DNA of 64,000 nucleotides from UBA7378 sp049611805. Lineage in GTDB: Bacteria; Pseudomonadota; Alphaproteobacteria; RS24. The stretch spans positions 1-64,000 of the forward strand of contig JBMZAX010000002.1 in NCBI GenBank assembly GCA_049611805.1, in the 5' to 3' direction. Below are positions 24,402-32,804 of this stretch, piece after piece. Numbering within the stretch: the stretch's first letter is position 1; each line of letters opens with the position of its first letter. The position numbers were made by a program, and so were the translations under genes. The notes under the pieces were generated by a model, which was not told where the DNA came from, searched no databases, and saw only the letters and a program-made list of their open reading frames with translations.

Positions 24402-25003
24402 TGATGGCGCGCCACCATTTCGCGCCGGGCATGAGCGTCGGTCTGTTCGGCGGCAGCTTCGACCCGCCCCATGCCGGCCATCGTCTGGTGTCGCTGATGG
24501 CGCTCAAAGCCCTGCAGCTCGACCGCATTTGGTGGCTGGTCAGCCCGCAAAACCCGCTCAAGCAACATGCGCCGAAAGACAGCGCGGCGCGCGTTGCCGC
24601 GTGTCGGGCGCTTGCCGGACATCCGAAAATTTTTGTTTCCGACGAGGAAACACGGATCGGCACGCAATATGCCATCGACACGGTGCGGCGCTTGAAAGCG
24701 GCCAATCCGGGGGTGCGTTTCATCTGGCTGATGGGGGCCGACAATCTGGCCGGTCTGCACAAATGGAAGTTCTGGGACGAATTGATGCGCGAAATTCCGG
24801 TGGCGATTTATCCGCGCCCCGGCAGCACCTTGCAGGCCGGTATCAGCCCGGCGGCGATGCGTTTTGCACCATGGCGTAAGCCGGCCGGCGCCGCGGCCAG
24901 CTTTCGCTTCGCGCAAGCACCGGCATGGATTATGCTCGACGGTGTGTTGAGCGGGCTTTCGTCTTCCGCCCTGCGACATCATAAAGGCAATCATAGTAAT
25001 TGA
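24401..25003 (+). CDS. nadD: Nicotinate-nucleotide adenylyltransferase
   Basis: Adenylyltransferase of 200 residues that makes deamido-NAD from nicotinate mononucleotide and ATP. The nucleotidyltransferase motif GLFGGSFDPPHAGH with the HxGH core is near residue 13, and the second ATP-binding motif is SSSALR near the C-terminus. Adjacent ATG codons at 24401 and 24404 are both possible starts; the first overlaps the proA stop as TAATG. Confidence 0.94.
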   Translation: MMARHHFAPGMSVGLFGGSFDPPHAGHRLVSLMALKALQLDRIWWLVSPQNPLKQHAPKDSAARVAACRALAGHPKIFVSDEETRIGTQYAIDTVRRLKAANPGVRFIWLMGADNLAGLHKWKFWDELMREIPVAIYPRPGSTLQAGISPAAMRFAPWRKPAGAAASFRFAQAPAWIMLDGVLSGLSSSALRHHKGNHSN

Positions 25004-25104
25004 AATTTGTGGCGAAATTTGTTTTCATTTAAGAGGTCAGCGTGAGCTGGCGCATGTCTTGATGACATTTACACGGGGAAAGTGCTCTGAGCGAAAAAAA
25101 GCCT

Positions 25105-25521
25105 ATGGCGCACATTGAGGGTTCCGATCAGCTAGACGGCGCCCTTCACAAACTGGTGCTGAAAAGTCTTGATGATGATTTGGCCCAGGAAATTGTAACC
25201 ATTGATCTTGCAGGAAAATCGGCATTGGCCGACCATATGGTCGTCGCCACGGGGCGTTCACAGCGCCATGTGGGTGCGGTTGCCGATCATTTGCTGCGCA
25301 AGCTCAAGGAAGACGGGCATAAGGGCGTGCGCGCCGAAGGCCTGTCAACCTGCGACTGGGTGCTGGTCGATGCAGGCGATGTTGTGGTTCATATTTTTCG
25401 GGCGGAAGTCCGCGAATTTTACGGCATTGAGAAAATGTGGGCGGCCGAAGCCAGCCCCGTGGCCTCAGGCTCGCCTGCCAGTGTCGCCGACCGGCAACTG
25501 GGAGCCGAATTAAGCGCCTAG
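25105..25521 (+). CDS. rsfS: Ribosomal silencing factor RsfS
   Basis: Small protein of 138 residues that binds L14 and blocks subunit joining under starvation. The family core LVLKSLDDDLAQEIVTIDL and HMVVATGRSQRHVGAVADHL is intact, followed by DWVLVDAGDVVVHIF. The ATG at 25105 lacks a good ribosome-binding site. GGGGA lies before an in-frame CTG at 25087, so a six-codon longer start is possible. The tail after residue 115 is low-complexity. rlmH follows three bases later. Confidence 0.93.
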   Translation: MAHIEGSDQLDGALHKLVLKSLDDDLAQEIVTIDLAGKSALADHMVVATGRSQRHVGAVADHLLRKLKEDGHKGVRAEGLSTCDWVLVDAGDVVVHIFRAEVREFYGIEKMWAAEASPVASGSPASVADRQLGAELSA

Positions 25522-25524
25522 CCC

Positions 25525-26010
25525 ATGCAGTTGGGTATTATTGCCGTCGGGCAAATGCGCGGCACGGATGAAATGCCGCTGGTCGAGGACTTCCACCGCC
25601 GCATAGAAGCCTCCGGACGCCAATTGGGAATTTCCGGCCTGTCTATCATGGAATTGCGCGAAAAGCGCGCGCTGGCCGGTGCCAAAAAAAAACGCAGTGA
25701 AAACGCGCTTATCGCCGATGCGCTGGCCCGACGCAACGGGCCGCTTATTGTGCTTGATGAAACCGGCAAAAGCCTGACAAGCCGCGCCTTTGCCGACCGG
25801 CTGCAAGGCTGGGTCGAGCGCGGCGAAGCTGAAATTACATTCGTGATTGGCGGTGCCGACGGGCTGGATGATGCCATCCGCGCACGCGCCGATATGGTGT
25901 TGTCTTTCGGGCCGATGACCTGGCCGCATATGCTGGTGCGTGTGCTATTATGCGAGCAGATTTGGCGGGCCGTATCCATTTTGACCCGCCACCCCTATCA
26001 CCGCGATTGA
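25525..26010 (+). CDS. rlmH: 23S rRNA (pseudouridine-1915-N3)-methyltransferase
   Basis: SPOUT-fold methyltransferase of 161 residues that modifies pseudouridine 1915 in helix 69 of 23S rRNA. The SAM knot is visible in FVIGGADGLDDAI and the C-terminal MTWPHMLVRVLLCEQIWRA block. Length matches E. coli RlmH (155). It lies between rsfS and the EnvC-like gene with gaps of three and six bases. Confidence 0.94.
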   Translation: MQLGIIAVGQMRGTDEMPLVEDFHRRIEASGRQLGISGLSIMELREKRALAGAKKKRSENALIADALARRNGPLIVLDETGKSLTSRAFADRLQGWVERGEAEITFVIGGADGLDDAIRARADMVLSFGPMTWPHMLVRVLLCEQIWRAVSILTRHPYHRD

Positions 26011-26016
26011 ACCAAT

Positions 26017-27222
26017 ATGGCCGACCGACCCGTCTTGATGATTTTGCCCGCCCCTAACCGGCATTTGTCGGCCCTATGCGTGCTGGCAGGGATAATGATG
26101 GGAACGGTTTTGTTTCCGGTGTCGGTTTCGGCACAAAATGCCGGGCCGGATCTCGATGCCATTAATGACGAAATTCGTGACCGGCAGTCGCGCCGTCTGG
26201 GGCTGGAAGAAGAAGCCGAGACCATTCAAAATCAGAGCAAACGCCTGCGGCTTCGGGTGATTGAGCTGGCGCGCGACATTCGCAACATAGACATTGAGCG
26301 CGAGCGCATTGAAGAACGCTTGAGCGAACTGGCCGTGACCGAAAGCCAGCTTGATGCGCAATTGCAGCGCGACCGCGCCGCCCTGTCGCGCACGCTGGCC
26401 GGCTTGCAGGCATTGGAAACGCAACCGCCACCGGCCTTTGCCGTGCATCCCGATGATGCGCTGGCCGCCGTGCAGGGCGCGATTGCGCTGGCAAGCATTG
26501 TGCCGTCCATGCAAGGCCGCGCGCAGGCCTTGCGCAGCCAGCTTGTCGAACTTGTTGCCATTCGCGCGCATATGGACCGGCAATCGGGCGAATTGGTGCG
26601 CGCCGAACAAGACGCGGCCGCCGCCCGGCGCAGTATTGAGGTCGCACTGGCCGAAAAAGCCGAGGCCGAGGCCGATATTCGCGCCGCCGCCGCACGCGAG
26701 GCCGAAGCCATTGCCAAGCTGGTGCGACAGGCCAAAAACCTCAAAGACCTCGCCGCGCGCCTGCAAAAGCGCAGCCGCACCAACGCCGCGTCGCCGCCCG
26801 CCCAAGGGGGAAATTTTGCCCGCGCCCGCGGCCTTGTGCCCCTGCCCGTCATCGGGCAGGTCGAACAGCGTTTCGGGCAGGCCGACACCAATGGGCAGAC
26901 CGTGCAGGGGCTTGCCATTGCCGCGCGCCCCGGAGCCCAGATTACCGCGCCTTATGACGGGCGCGTTTTATATAGCGGCGCGTTCAGGCAATATGGCGGC
27001 ATTGTCATTCTCGGCATTGACGGCAATTACCAGATGATTTTGGCCGGCATGGAGGCCCCGCACAGCTATGTGGGCCAGGAAGTGCTGACCGGTGAGCCTT
27101 TGGGAAATTTGCCGCAAGGGACTGGGTCATTGGAGCGCAGTCGGTTATATTTGGAATTAAGGTATAACGGACGCCCGATTGATCCGGCGCCCTGGATCAA
27201 AAACGAAAAAAGGAGCGGCTAA
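26017..27222 (+). CDS. EnvC-like murein hydrolase activator with degenerate M23 domain
   Basis: Periplasmic protein of 401 residues: a signal-like hydrophobic segment (about residues 18-37), a long coiled coil (about 45-250) and a C-terminal LytM/M23 domain (about 280-398). The metal-binding HxxxD and HxH motifs of active M23 peptidases are replaced (QGLAIAA and YQMILAGM), as in EnvC. EnvC-type proteins activate amidases at the division site rather than cut murein. It is followed three bases later by the CtpA-type protease gene, an association typical of Alphaproteobacteria. Confidence 0.88.
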   Translation: MADRPVLMILPAPNRHLSALCVLAGIMMGTVLFPVSVSAQNAGPDLDAINDEIRDRQSRRLGLEEEAETIQNQSKRLRLRVIELARDIRNIDIERERIEERLSELAVTESQLDAQLQRDRAALSRTLAGLQALETQPPPAFAVHPDDALAAVQGAIALASIVPSMQGRAQALRSQLVELVAIRAHMDRQSGELVRAEQDAAAARRSIEVALAEKAEAEADIRAAAAREAEAIAKLVRQAKNLKDLAARLQKRSRTNAASPPAQGGNFARARGLVPLPVIGQVEQRFGQADTNGQTVQGLAIAARPGAQITAPYDGRVLYSGAFRQYGGIVILGIDGNYQMILAGMEAPHSYVGQEVLTGEPLGNLPQGTGSLERSRLYLELRYNGRPIDPAPWIKNEKRSG

Positions 27223-27225
27223 GCC

Positions 27226-28668
27226 ATGTCCGAAATGATGTCAGAATTGGTTTTCGCGACAAGAAAACTGCTGATTGTTGCGCTCATGCTCGTGGCAGGC
27301 AGTGTGGCGGCACTTGCCCAAGAAAACAGGGCACAAGAAAACAGGGCACAAGAAAACAGGGCCCAAGAAAACGGAGCCGAAATAACCGGGGCTCAAGAAA
27401 ACGAGTATGACGGCCAGCTGGCGCTGTATGAGCAGCTGACCCTGTTTGGCGATGTTCTGGAGCGCGTGCGCGCGGAATATGTCGATGCGCCGAGTGACGA
27501 GGAGCTTATCGAAGCGGCGCTGACCGGCATGTTGTCATCGCTCGACCCGCATTCGGCCTATTTGCCGCCCAAGGGCTTTGAAGACATGCAGATACAAACG
27601 CGCGGCGAATTTGGTGGCCTTGGCATTGAAGTGACCATGGATAAGGGGCTGGTCAAGGTGATTGCCCCGATCGACGACACACCGGCCCAGCGCGCGGGCA
27701 TGTTGCCCAATGATCTGATTTCGCATCTTGATGACGAGCCGGTGCTGGGCCTGACTTTGGCCGAAGCGGTGGAGCGCATGCGCGGGCAAAAGGGCACGGA
27801 CATCACCCTCACCGTATTGCGCGAAGGCGAGGACGAACCGCTGGAAATTACCATCACGCGGGACATTATCCGCATTCGTGCCGTGCGCCACCGGGTTGAG
27901 GGGCCGCGCAAAAACATCGCCTATATTCGCCTGACGACATTTAACGCGCAGACGACCAAAAATCTGAAAAAGGCATTTTCCGCCCTGCCCGCCGAGATTG
28001 GCGACAAAAAACTGGCGGGTTTCATCATTGATTTGCGCAATAATCCAGGCGGGCTTTTGACCGAGGCCGTGTCGGTTTCCGACACTATGCTCGACCGTGG
28101 CGAGATTGTGTCGACCCGCGGGCGGCAGGGGCGCGACAGTTCGCGCTTTACCGCGCGGCGCGGCGACATGGCGCGCGGCTATCCGGTGATTGTCATGATT
28201 AATGGCGGCTCGGCATCGGCCTCGGAAATTGTTGCCGGTGCGCTGCAAGACCACCATCGCGCGATTATTCTGGGCACCCGCAGTTTCGGCAAAGGCTCGG
28301 TGCAAACCATTATGCCGCTGTCGAATAATGGCGCGTTGCGCATGACCACGGCGCGCTATTTCACGCCTTCGGGCCGCTCCATTCAGGCACTGGGCATTGA
28401 ACCCGACATTGTGGTCGAGCAAGAATTGCCGGAAGAGTTCAAGGGCCGCAATGCGCGCAGCGAGGCCGATTTGCGCGGCGCGCTGGACGGCACGAATATT
28501 GACGGCCAAAGCAATAAGGAGCCTGAAGCGCCGTCGGATGAGCCGGAACGCTCCGTGGCCTTTATTCCGACCGAACCCGCCGATGACAAGCAATTACAGC
28601 ACGCGATAGAATTGCTCGACAATTTGAACAATGCCCATTTGGGCAAAGATGACCGCACGGCATTATGA
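27226..28668 (+). CDS. ctpA: C-terminal processing protease, S41 family
   Basis: Periplasmic serine protease of 480 residues. A signal peptide covers residues 1-31 (cleavage after AALA). Next comes an unusual low-complexity stretch with repeated AQENR (31-60), then the PDZ domain (about 115-195) and the S41 catalytic domain. The catalytic Ser lies in GSASASEI near residue 330 and Lys in FGKGSVQT near 356. Family members trim C-termini of envelope proteins. The terminal 60 residues are acidic and variable. ATGA overlaps the rppH start. Confidence 0.94.
   Translation: MSEMMSELVFATRKLLIVALMLVAGSVAALAQENRAQENRAQENRAQENGAEITGAQENEYDGQLALYEQLTLFGDVLERVRAEYVDAPSDEELIEAALTGMLSSLDPHSAYLPPKGFEDMQIQTRGEFGGLGIEVTMDKGLVKVIAPIDDTPAQRAGMLPNDLISHLDDEPVLGLTLAEAVERMRGQKGTDITLTVLREGEDEPLEITITRDIIRIRAVRHRVEGPRKNIAYIRLTTFNAQTTKNLKKAFSALPAEIGDKKLAGFIIDLRNNPGGLLTEAVSVSDTMLDRGEIVSTRGRQGRDSSRFTARRGDMARGYPVIVMINGGSASASEIVAGALQDHHRAIILGTRSFGKGSVQTIMPLSNNGALRMTTARYFTPSGRSIQALGIEPDIVVEQELPEEFKGRNARSEADLRGALDGTNIDGQSNKEPEAPSDEPERSVAFIPTEPADDKQLQHAIELLDNLNNAHLGKDDRTAL
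27316..27405 (+). repeat. 15-bp tandem repeat in the ctpA 5' coding region
   Basis: Units of 15 bases, GCMCAAGAAAACAGG, occur at 27316, 27331 and 27346, with near copies at 27361, 27376 and 27391. The first three differ only at one position. Each encodes AQENR, so copy-number change keeps the frame. They lie just after the signal peptide. Confidence 0.9.
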
Positions 28669-29198
28669 ACCAAAGCGCATTCGACCGGCCCGATTTTCCG
28701 CCCGACCACCCGGCGCATCAATTGAGCTATCGGGCTTGCGTCGGCATTGTCTTGTTCAACCGAGACGGGCTGGCCTTTACCGGCAAACGCAGCACCGAAA
28801 AACTTCCCGCCGATGCCCCGCTCTGGCAATTCCCACAAGGCGGCATGGATGACGGCGAAACCCCGCTTTGCGCCGCACGCCGCGAATTGCTGGAAGAAAC
28901 CGGCTTGCGGGCCGAAAAAATATTGTATGAAATTCCGTGCTGGCTGAGCTATGACCTGCCCGAAGCCTTGATCGGCCAAGCGCTGAAGGGCAAATATCGC
29001 GGCCAGAAACAAAAATGGTTTGCCATGCAGTTTGACGGAACCGACGCGGATGTGCGCCTTGATGCCCATGAGCAGGTCGAGTTTACCGATTGGCAATGGC
29101 GGCCGCTGGCCGAGTGCGTTGAGCTGGTGGTGCCGTTCAAACGCCATATTTACCAATATGTTGCCGGCCAGTTTGCGCATCTGGCCGCGCGCGGGTGA
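28665..29198 (+). CDS. rppH: RNA pyrophosphohydrolase
   Basis: Nudix hydrolase of 177 residues that removes pyrophosphate from 5' ends of mRNAs and so starts decay; the family also acts on diadenosine polyphosphates. The Nudix box follows G-x5-E-x7-REL-x-EE-x-GL from residue 61, and WQFPQGGMD just before it is typical of RppH/IalA. The start overlaps the ctpA stop (ATGA). Its position after ctpA is conserved in Alphaproteobacteria. Confidence 0.93.
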   Translation: MNQSAFDRPDFPPDHPAHQLSYRACVGIVLFNRDGLAFTGKRSTEKLPADAPLWQFPQGGMDDGETPLCAARRELLEETGLRAEKILYEIPCWLSYDLPEALIGQALKGKYRGQKQKWFAMQFDGTDADVRLDAHEQVEFTDWQWRPLAECVELVVPFKRHIYQYVAGQFAHLAARG

Positions 29199-29202
29199 GC
29201 GC

Positions 29203-30186
29203 ATGGCAGAGCCAACCCTGCCGGTGATTGATTTTGGTGCCTTTGAGAGCGGCACGGATGAAGCGCGCGCGCACATTGCCGACCGGATCGACCATGCCTG
29301 CCGCGAGAGCGGGTTTTTCTACCTCGCAAATCACGGGATTGCGGCGGATATTTTCACCGATGCTTTTGATGCCGCCGCCCTATTTTTCGCCCTGCCACAA
29401 GCCGACAAGCAACGCATTGCCATTGAAAACTCGCCGTGCCATCGCGGTTGGTTTGCCCTTGGCGGGGAAGCGCTTGACGCCTGCGCACACCCCGAAGGCG
29501 ATTATAAAGAAGGCATCAAAATCGGGCAGGATTTGGCTGCCGACCATCCGCGCGTGCGCGCCGGTCTTGCGCTGCACGGCCCCAATCAATGGCCGGATAT
29601 TGAAGGCTGGCAGCCCACCATGCAGCGCTGTTTCGGGGCTTGCGAAAATTTGAGCCGCCAGCTCATGCAGGCTTTTGCTCTGGCGCTGGGGCTTGAGCGG
29701 CAATTTTTCGATGCGTGGTTGAGCCTGCCCATGGCGACATTGGGGCCGCTTTATTACCCGCCCGTGCCGCCAATGCCTGTGCGGGGCGACGAACGCGCGC
29801 GCATCAGTGCCGGCGCGCATACTGATTTTGGATGCCTGACGCTTCTGGCACAGCAACATATTGGCGGACTTCAGATTTTGACCCGCGACAATGAATGGTG
29901 CGACGTGCCACCGCGTGACGACATGCTGGTGGTGAATATTGGCGACATGCTGGCGCGCTGGACCAATGACCGATACGCCTCGACACGCCATCGGGTCGTC
30001 AATAAATCAAACGAGGCGCGCCTGTCGCTGGCGTTTTTTTTCGACCCCGATCCGGATGTCGACCTGTCGCCGCTGCCGGGATGTGTGGCACCCGGCGCCG
30101 AACCCAAATACCCGCCGGCCACCAGCCTGTCGCATCTGATTGACAAAATCGGCGAAAGTTTCTCTTATCGCAACGAAACCGAATAG
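29203..30186 (+). CDS. Isopenicillin N synthase-like 2OG-Fe(II) oxygenase
   Basis: Non-haem iron oxygenase of 327 residues. The N-terminal DIOX_N half contains GFFYLANHGI. The iron ligands are H and D in HTDFGCLTLL (about residue 206) and the distal His in RHRVVN (about 264). The 2-oxoglutarate-type Arg-x-Ser is in RLSLAFF. The substrate is unknown: family members act on small molecules, and beta-lactam synthesis is not implied. Start: ATG at 29203, five bases after rppH. A longer frame from 29020 would overlap rppH by about 180 bases and is rejected. Confidence 0.9.
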   Translation: MAEPTLPVIDFGAFESGTDEARAHIADRIDHACRESGFFYLANHGIAADIFTDAFDAAALFFALPQADKQRIAIENSPCHRGWFALGGEALDACAHPEGDYKEGIKIGQDLAADHPRVRAGLALHGPNQWPDIEGWQPTMQRCFGACENLSRQLMQAFALALGLERQFFDAWLSLPMATLGPLYYPPVPPMPVRGDERARISAGAHTDFGCLTLLAQQHIGGLQILTRDNEWCDVPPRDDMLVVNIGDMLARWTNDRYASTRHRVVNKSNEARLSLAFFFDPDPDVDLSPLPGCVAPGAEPKYPPATSLSHLIDKIGESFSYRNETE

Positions 30187-30196
30187 GATTTTCGCG

Positions 30197-31045
30197 ATGC
30201 ATAAATATATCGTCACCCTTTCTTGTCGAGACGGCCTCGGAATTGTTGCCGCCGTGTCGCAAATTTTTGCCGAAGCCGGGCTGAATATTGACGAAAGCCA
30301 GCAATTCAGCGATGCCGAAAGCGGCATGTTTTTCATGCGCGTCGGGTTGAGCACGAAAAAAAAGCTCGACCGGCCCGCGCTGGAGAAAAATTTTGCGCCC
30401 GTGGCCGAAAAATTCGAGATGAACTGGAAGATTGTCGACGCCGCGCACCGGCCGCGCGCGCTGGTGATGGTGTCGAAATTTGACCATTGTCTGGTCGATC
30501 TGATTTACCGCTGCCAGACCAATTCCCTGCACATGGAAATTACCGGTGTTATTTCCAATCATGAAGTTGGCCGGCAATGGAGCGAAAATGCGGGCCTGCC
30601 CTTCCACTACCGGCCGGGCGGGGCCGATCGCCGCGCGGAAAATGAAGCCCATCTTCTGGAGCTGATCAAGGCGGAGGACATAGAGCTTGTGATCCTCGCG
30701 CGCTATATGCAGATTTTATCGCCCGAACTGGCCGCGGGGCTTGCCGGACGCATTATCAATATTCACCACAGTTTTCTGCCCAGCTTCAAAGGCGCGGTAC
30801 CTTACAGCCGGGCGCATGAACGCGGGGTCAAAATGATAGGCGCCACGGCCCATTTCGTGACGCCCGACCTCGATGAGGGGCCGATTATCACGCAAGGCGT
30901 TGCCGATATTCGCCACGATATGACGATCGATGATTTGATTGATGTGGGCCGCGATGTCGAACGCTCGGTGCTGGCGCGCGCCGTGCGGCTTTTCACCGAA
31001 CACCGCATTCTGCTCAACGGCCAAAAAACCGTTATTTTTGATTAA
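30197..31045 (+). CDS. purU: Formyltetrahydrofolate deformylase
   Basis: Enzyme of 282 residues that hydrolyses 10-formyl-THF to formate and THF, balancing one-carbon pools and feeding formate to purine synthesis. An ACT-type regulatory domain covers about residues 1-85. The formyltransferase-like domain follows, with IINIHHSFLPSFKGAVPY near residue 188 and the catalytic Asp in VTPDLDEGPII near 227. AGGA eight bases before the ATG at 30197 supports the start. Its stop overlaps the convergent atpC stop by four bases. Confidence 0.95.
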   Translation: MHKYIVTLSCRDGLGIVAAVSQIFAEAGLNIDESQQFSDAESGMFFMRVGLSTKKKLDRPALEKNFAPVAEKFEMNWKIVDAAHRPRALVMVSKFDHCLVDLIYRCQTNSLHMEITGVISNHEVGRQWSENAGLPFHYRPGGADRRAENEAHLLELIKAEDIELVILARYMQILSPELAAGLAGRIINIHHSFLPSFKGAVPYSRAHERGVKMIGATAHFVTPDLDEGPIITQGVADIRHDMTIDDLIDVGRDVERSVLARAVRLFTEHRILLNGQKTVIFD

Positions 31046-31320
31046 TCCGTGTCGGGCGTATCGGGCGTCGAAATGGCTTCGGCCAGGACGGTGACGCCTT
31101 CGGGCGTCACATCGGCAAACCCGCCGGCCAGCGCGAAACTGCGCTGTGTGCCGTCATTTTCGACAATAAGCTCACCTTCGCGGATCATCGCCATGACCGG
31201 GCTGTGATTTGGCAGAACACCGAAATCGCCTTCGACGCCGGGAATGGTTACGGCGTCCACGCGCTCGGAAACGACGAGGCGTTCGGGTGAAACAAGGTCA
31301 AATTGCAGCTTGTCGTCCAT
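31042..31320 (-). CDS. atpC: ATP synthase F1 epsilon subunit, short form
   Basis: Rotor subunit of the F1 sector, only 92 residues against 130-140 usually. The N-terminal beta-sandwich is complete (FDLVSPERL, PGVEGDFGVLPNHSPV, AGGFADVTPEGVTVLAE). The two C-terminal helices, which act as an inhibitory latch in E. coli, are missing; the stop follows a short acidic tail. ATG at 31320 is chosen, but a TTG at 31326 has better spacing from AAGGA. It is the last gene of the atpHAGDC operon and overlaps purU tail to tail. Confidence 0.9.
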   Translation of the reverse strand: MDDKLQFDLVSPERLVVSERVDAVTIPGVEGDFGVLPNHSPVMAMIREGELIVENDGTQRSFALAGGFADVTPEGVTVLAEAISTPDTPDTD

Positions 31321-31334
31321 CGGCAAAATAATCC

Positions 31335-32768
31335 TTACGCGGCTTCCGCGGCCATGGCTTCGGCCTTGGCGACGGCGTCTTCGATTGTGCCGACCATGTA
31401 AAATGCCGCTTCGGGCAAATGGTCATACTCGCCCGAACACAGGCCCTTAAAGCCCTTAATCGTGTCGGCCAGATCGACCAGAATGCCCGGCGAGCCGGTG
31501 AAAATCTCGGCCACATGGAAAGGCTGCGACAGAAAACGCTCGATTTTACGCGCGCGGTTCACGGTCAGCTTGTCTTCTTCCGACAATTCGTCCATGCCCA
31601 GAATGGCAATAATGTCCTGCAGGGATTTATAGCGTTGCAAAATCTCCTGCACCTGACGCGCCACCGCATAATGTTCTTCGCCGACAATGCGCGGCTCCAG
31701 AATACGGCTGGTGCTGTCGAGCGGGTCCACCGCCGGATAAATGCCTTTTTCCGAAATGGCGCGCGACAAAACGGTCGTCGCGTCAAGGTGGGCAAATGAG
31801 GTTGCCGGAGCCGGGTCTGTCAGGTCATCCGCCGGCACATAAATCGCCTGCACGGAGGTAATCGAGCCTTTGGTCGTCGTTGTAATACGTTCCTGCAATG
31901 CGCCCATATCGGTCGCCAATGTCGGCTGATAGCCCACGGCCGAAGGAATACGGCCCAAAAGCGCCGACACTTCCGAACCGGCCTGGGTGAAGCGGAAAAT
32001 ATTGTCGACAAAGAACAAAACGTCCTGGCCTTCGTCGCGGAAATTTTCGGCAACGGTCAGGCCGGTCAGTGCCACGCGTGCGCGGGCGCCGGGCGGTTCG
32101 TTCATCTGGCCGTAAACAAGCGCACATTTTGAGCCCTCGCCGCCTTTTTCGACATTCACACCGCTTTCGACCATTTCCCAATAAAGGTCATTGCCTTCGC
32201 GTGTGCGTTCGCCGACACCGGCAAATACCGAATAGCCGCCATGCGCTTTGGCGATATTGTTGATCAATTCCATGATCAAAACGGTCTTGCCGACACCGGC
32301 TCCGCCAAACAGGCCGATTTTACCGCCCTTGGCATAAGGCGCCAGCAGGTCAACCACTTTAATGCCCGTGACAAGCAGCTCGGATTCGGTCGACTGCTCG
32401 ACAAATTCCGGCGCTTCCTGGTGAATGGCGCGCGTCTCATCCGTGCCGATGGGGCCGGCTTCGTCAATCGGCTCACCGATCACATTGATGATACGGCCCA
32501 GCGTTTTCTCGCCGACCGGAACGGAAATGGCCGCGCCCGTGTCCACCACGGCTTGGCCGCGCACAAGACCTTCGGTCGAGTCCATCGCAATGGTGCGCAC
32601 CGTGCGCTCTCCCAAATGCTGGGCAACTTCGAGAACCAGACGGTTGCCGCCATTATCGGTTTCCAGCGCGTTCAGAATTTCCGGCAGGGCGCCGTCAAAC
32701 TGAACGTCCACAACAGCGCCGATAACCTGCGCGATTTTGCCATTTTCTGCTGTTTTCTGCTTTGCCAT
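31335..32768 (-). CDS. atpD: ATP synthase F1 beta subunit
   Basis: Catalytic subunit, 477 residues. Walker A GGAGVGKT is near residue 158, the catalytic Glu-Arg loop GERTREGNDLY near 191, and the DELSEEDKL segment near 395. It forms the catalytic hexamer with AtpA and works in membrane-bound ATP synthesis. Spacing to atpC is 14 bases. Confidence 0.98.
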   Translation of the reverse strand: MAKQKTAENGKIAQVIGAVVDVQFDGALPEILNALETDNGGNRLVLEVAQHLGERTVRTIAMDSTEGLVRGQAVVDTGAAISVPVGEKTLGRIINVIGEPIDEAGPIGTDETRAIHQEAPEFVEQSTESELLVTGIKVVDLLAPYAKGGKIGLFGGAGVGKTVLIMELINNIAKAHGGYSVFAGVGERTREGNDLYWEMVESGVNVEKGGEGSKCALVYGQMNEPPGARARVALTGLTVAENFRDEGQDVLFFVDNIFRFTQAGSEVSALLGRIPSAVGYQPTLATDMGALQERITTTTKGSITSVQAIYVPADDLTDPAPATSFAHLDATTVLSRAISEKGIYPAVDPLDSTSRILEPRIVGEEHYAVARQVQEILQRYKSLQDIIAILGMDELSEEDKLTVNRARKIERFLSQPFHVAEIFTGSPGILVDLADTIKGFKGLCSGEYDHLPEAAFYMVGTIEDAVAKAEAMAAEAA

Positions 32769-32804
32769 TTTCTCTTCCTCAATTTGCCTTCTGCTCGGTC
32801 CGGA

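Noticed and set aside
27316..27405. Possible CRISPR-like array in ctpA
   Set aside because: The units are 15 bases, directly abutting with no spacers, in frame within a coding region; this is a minisatellite.
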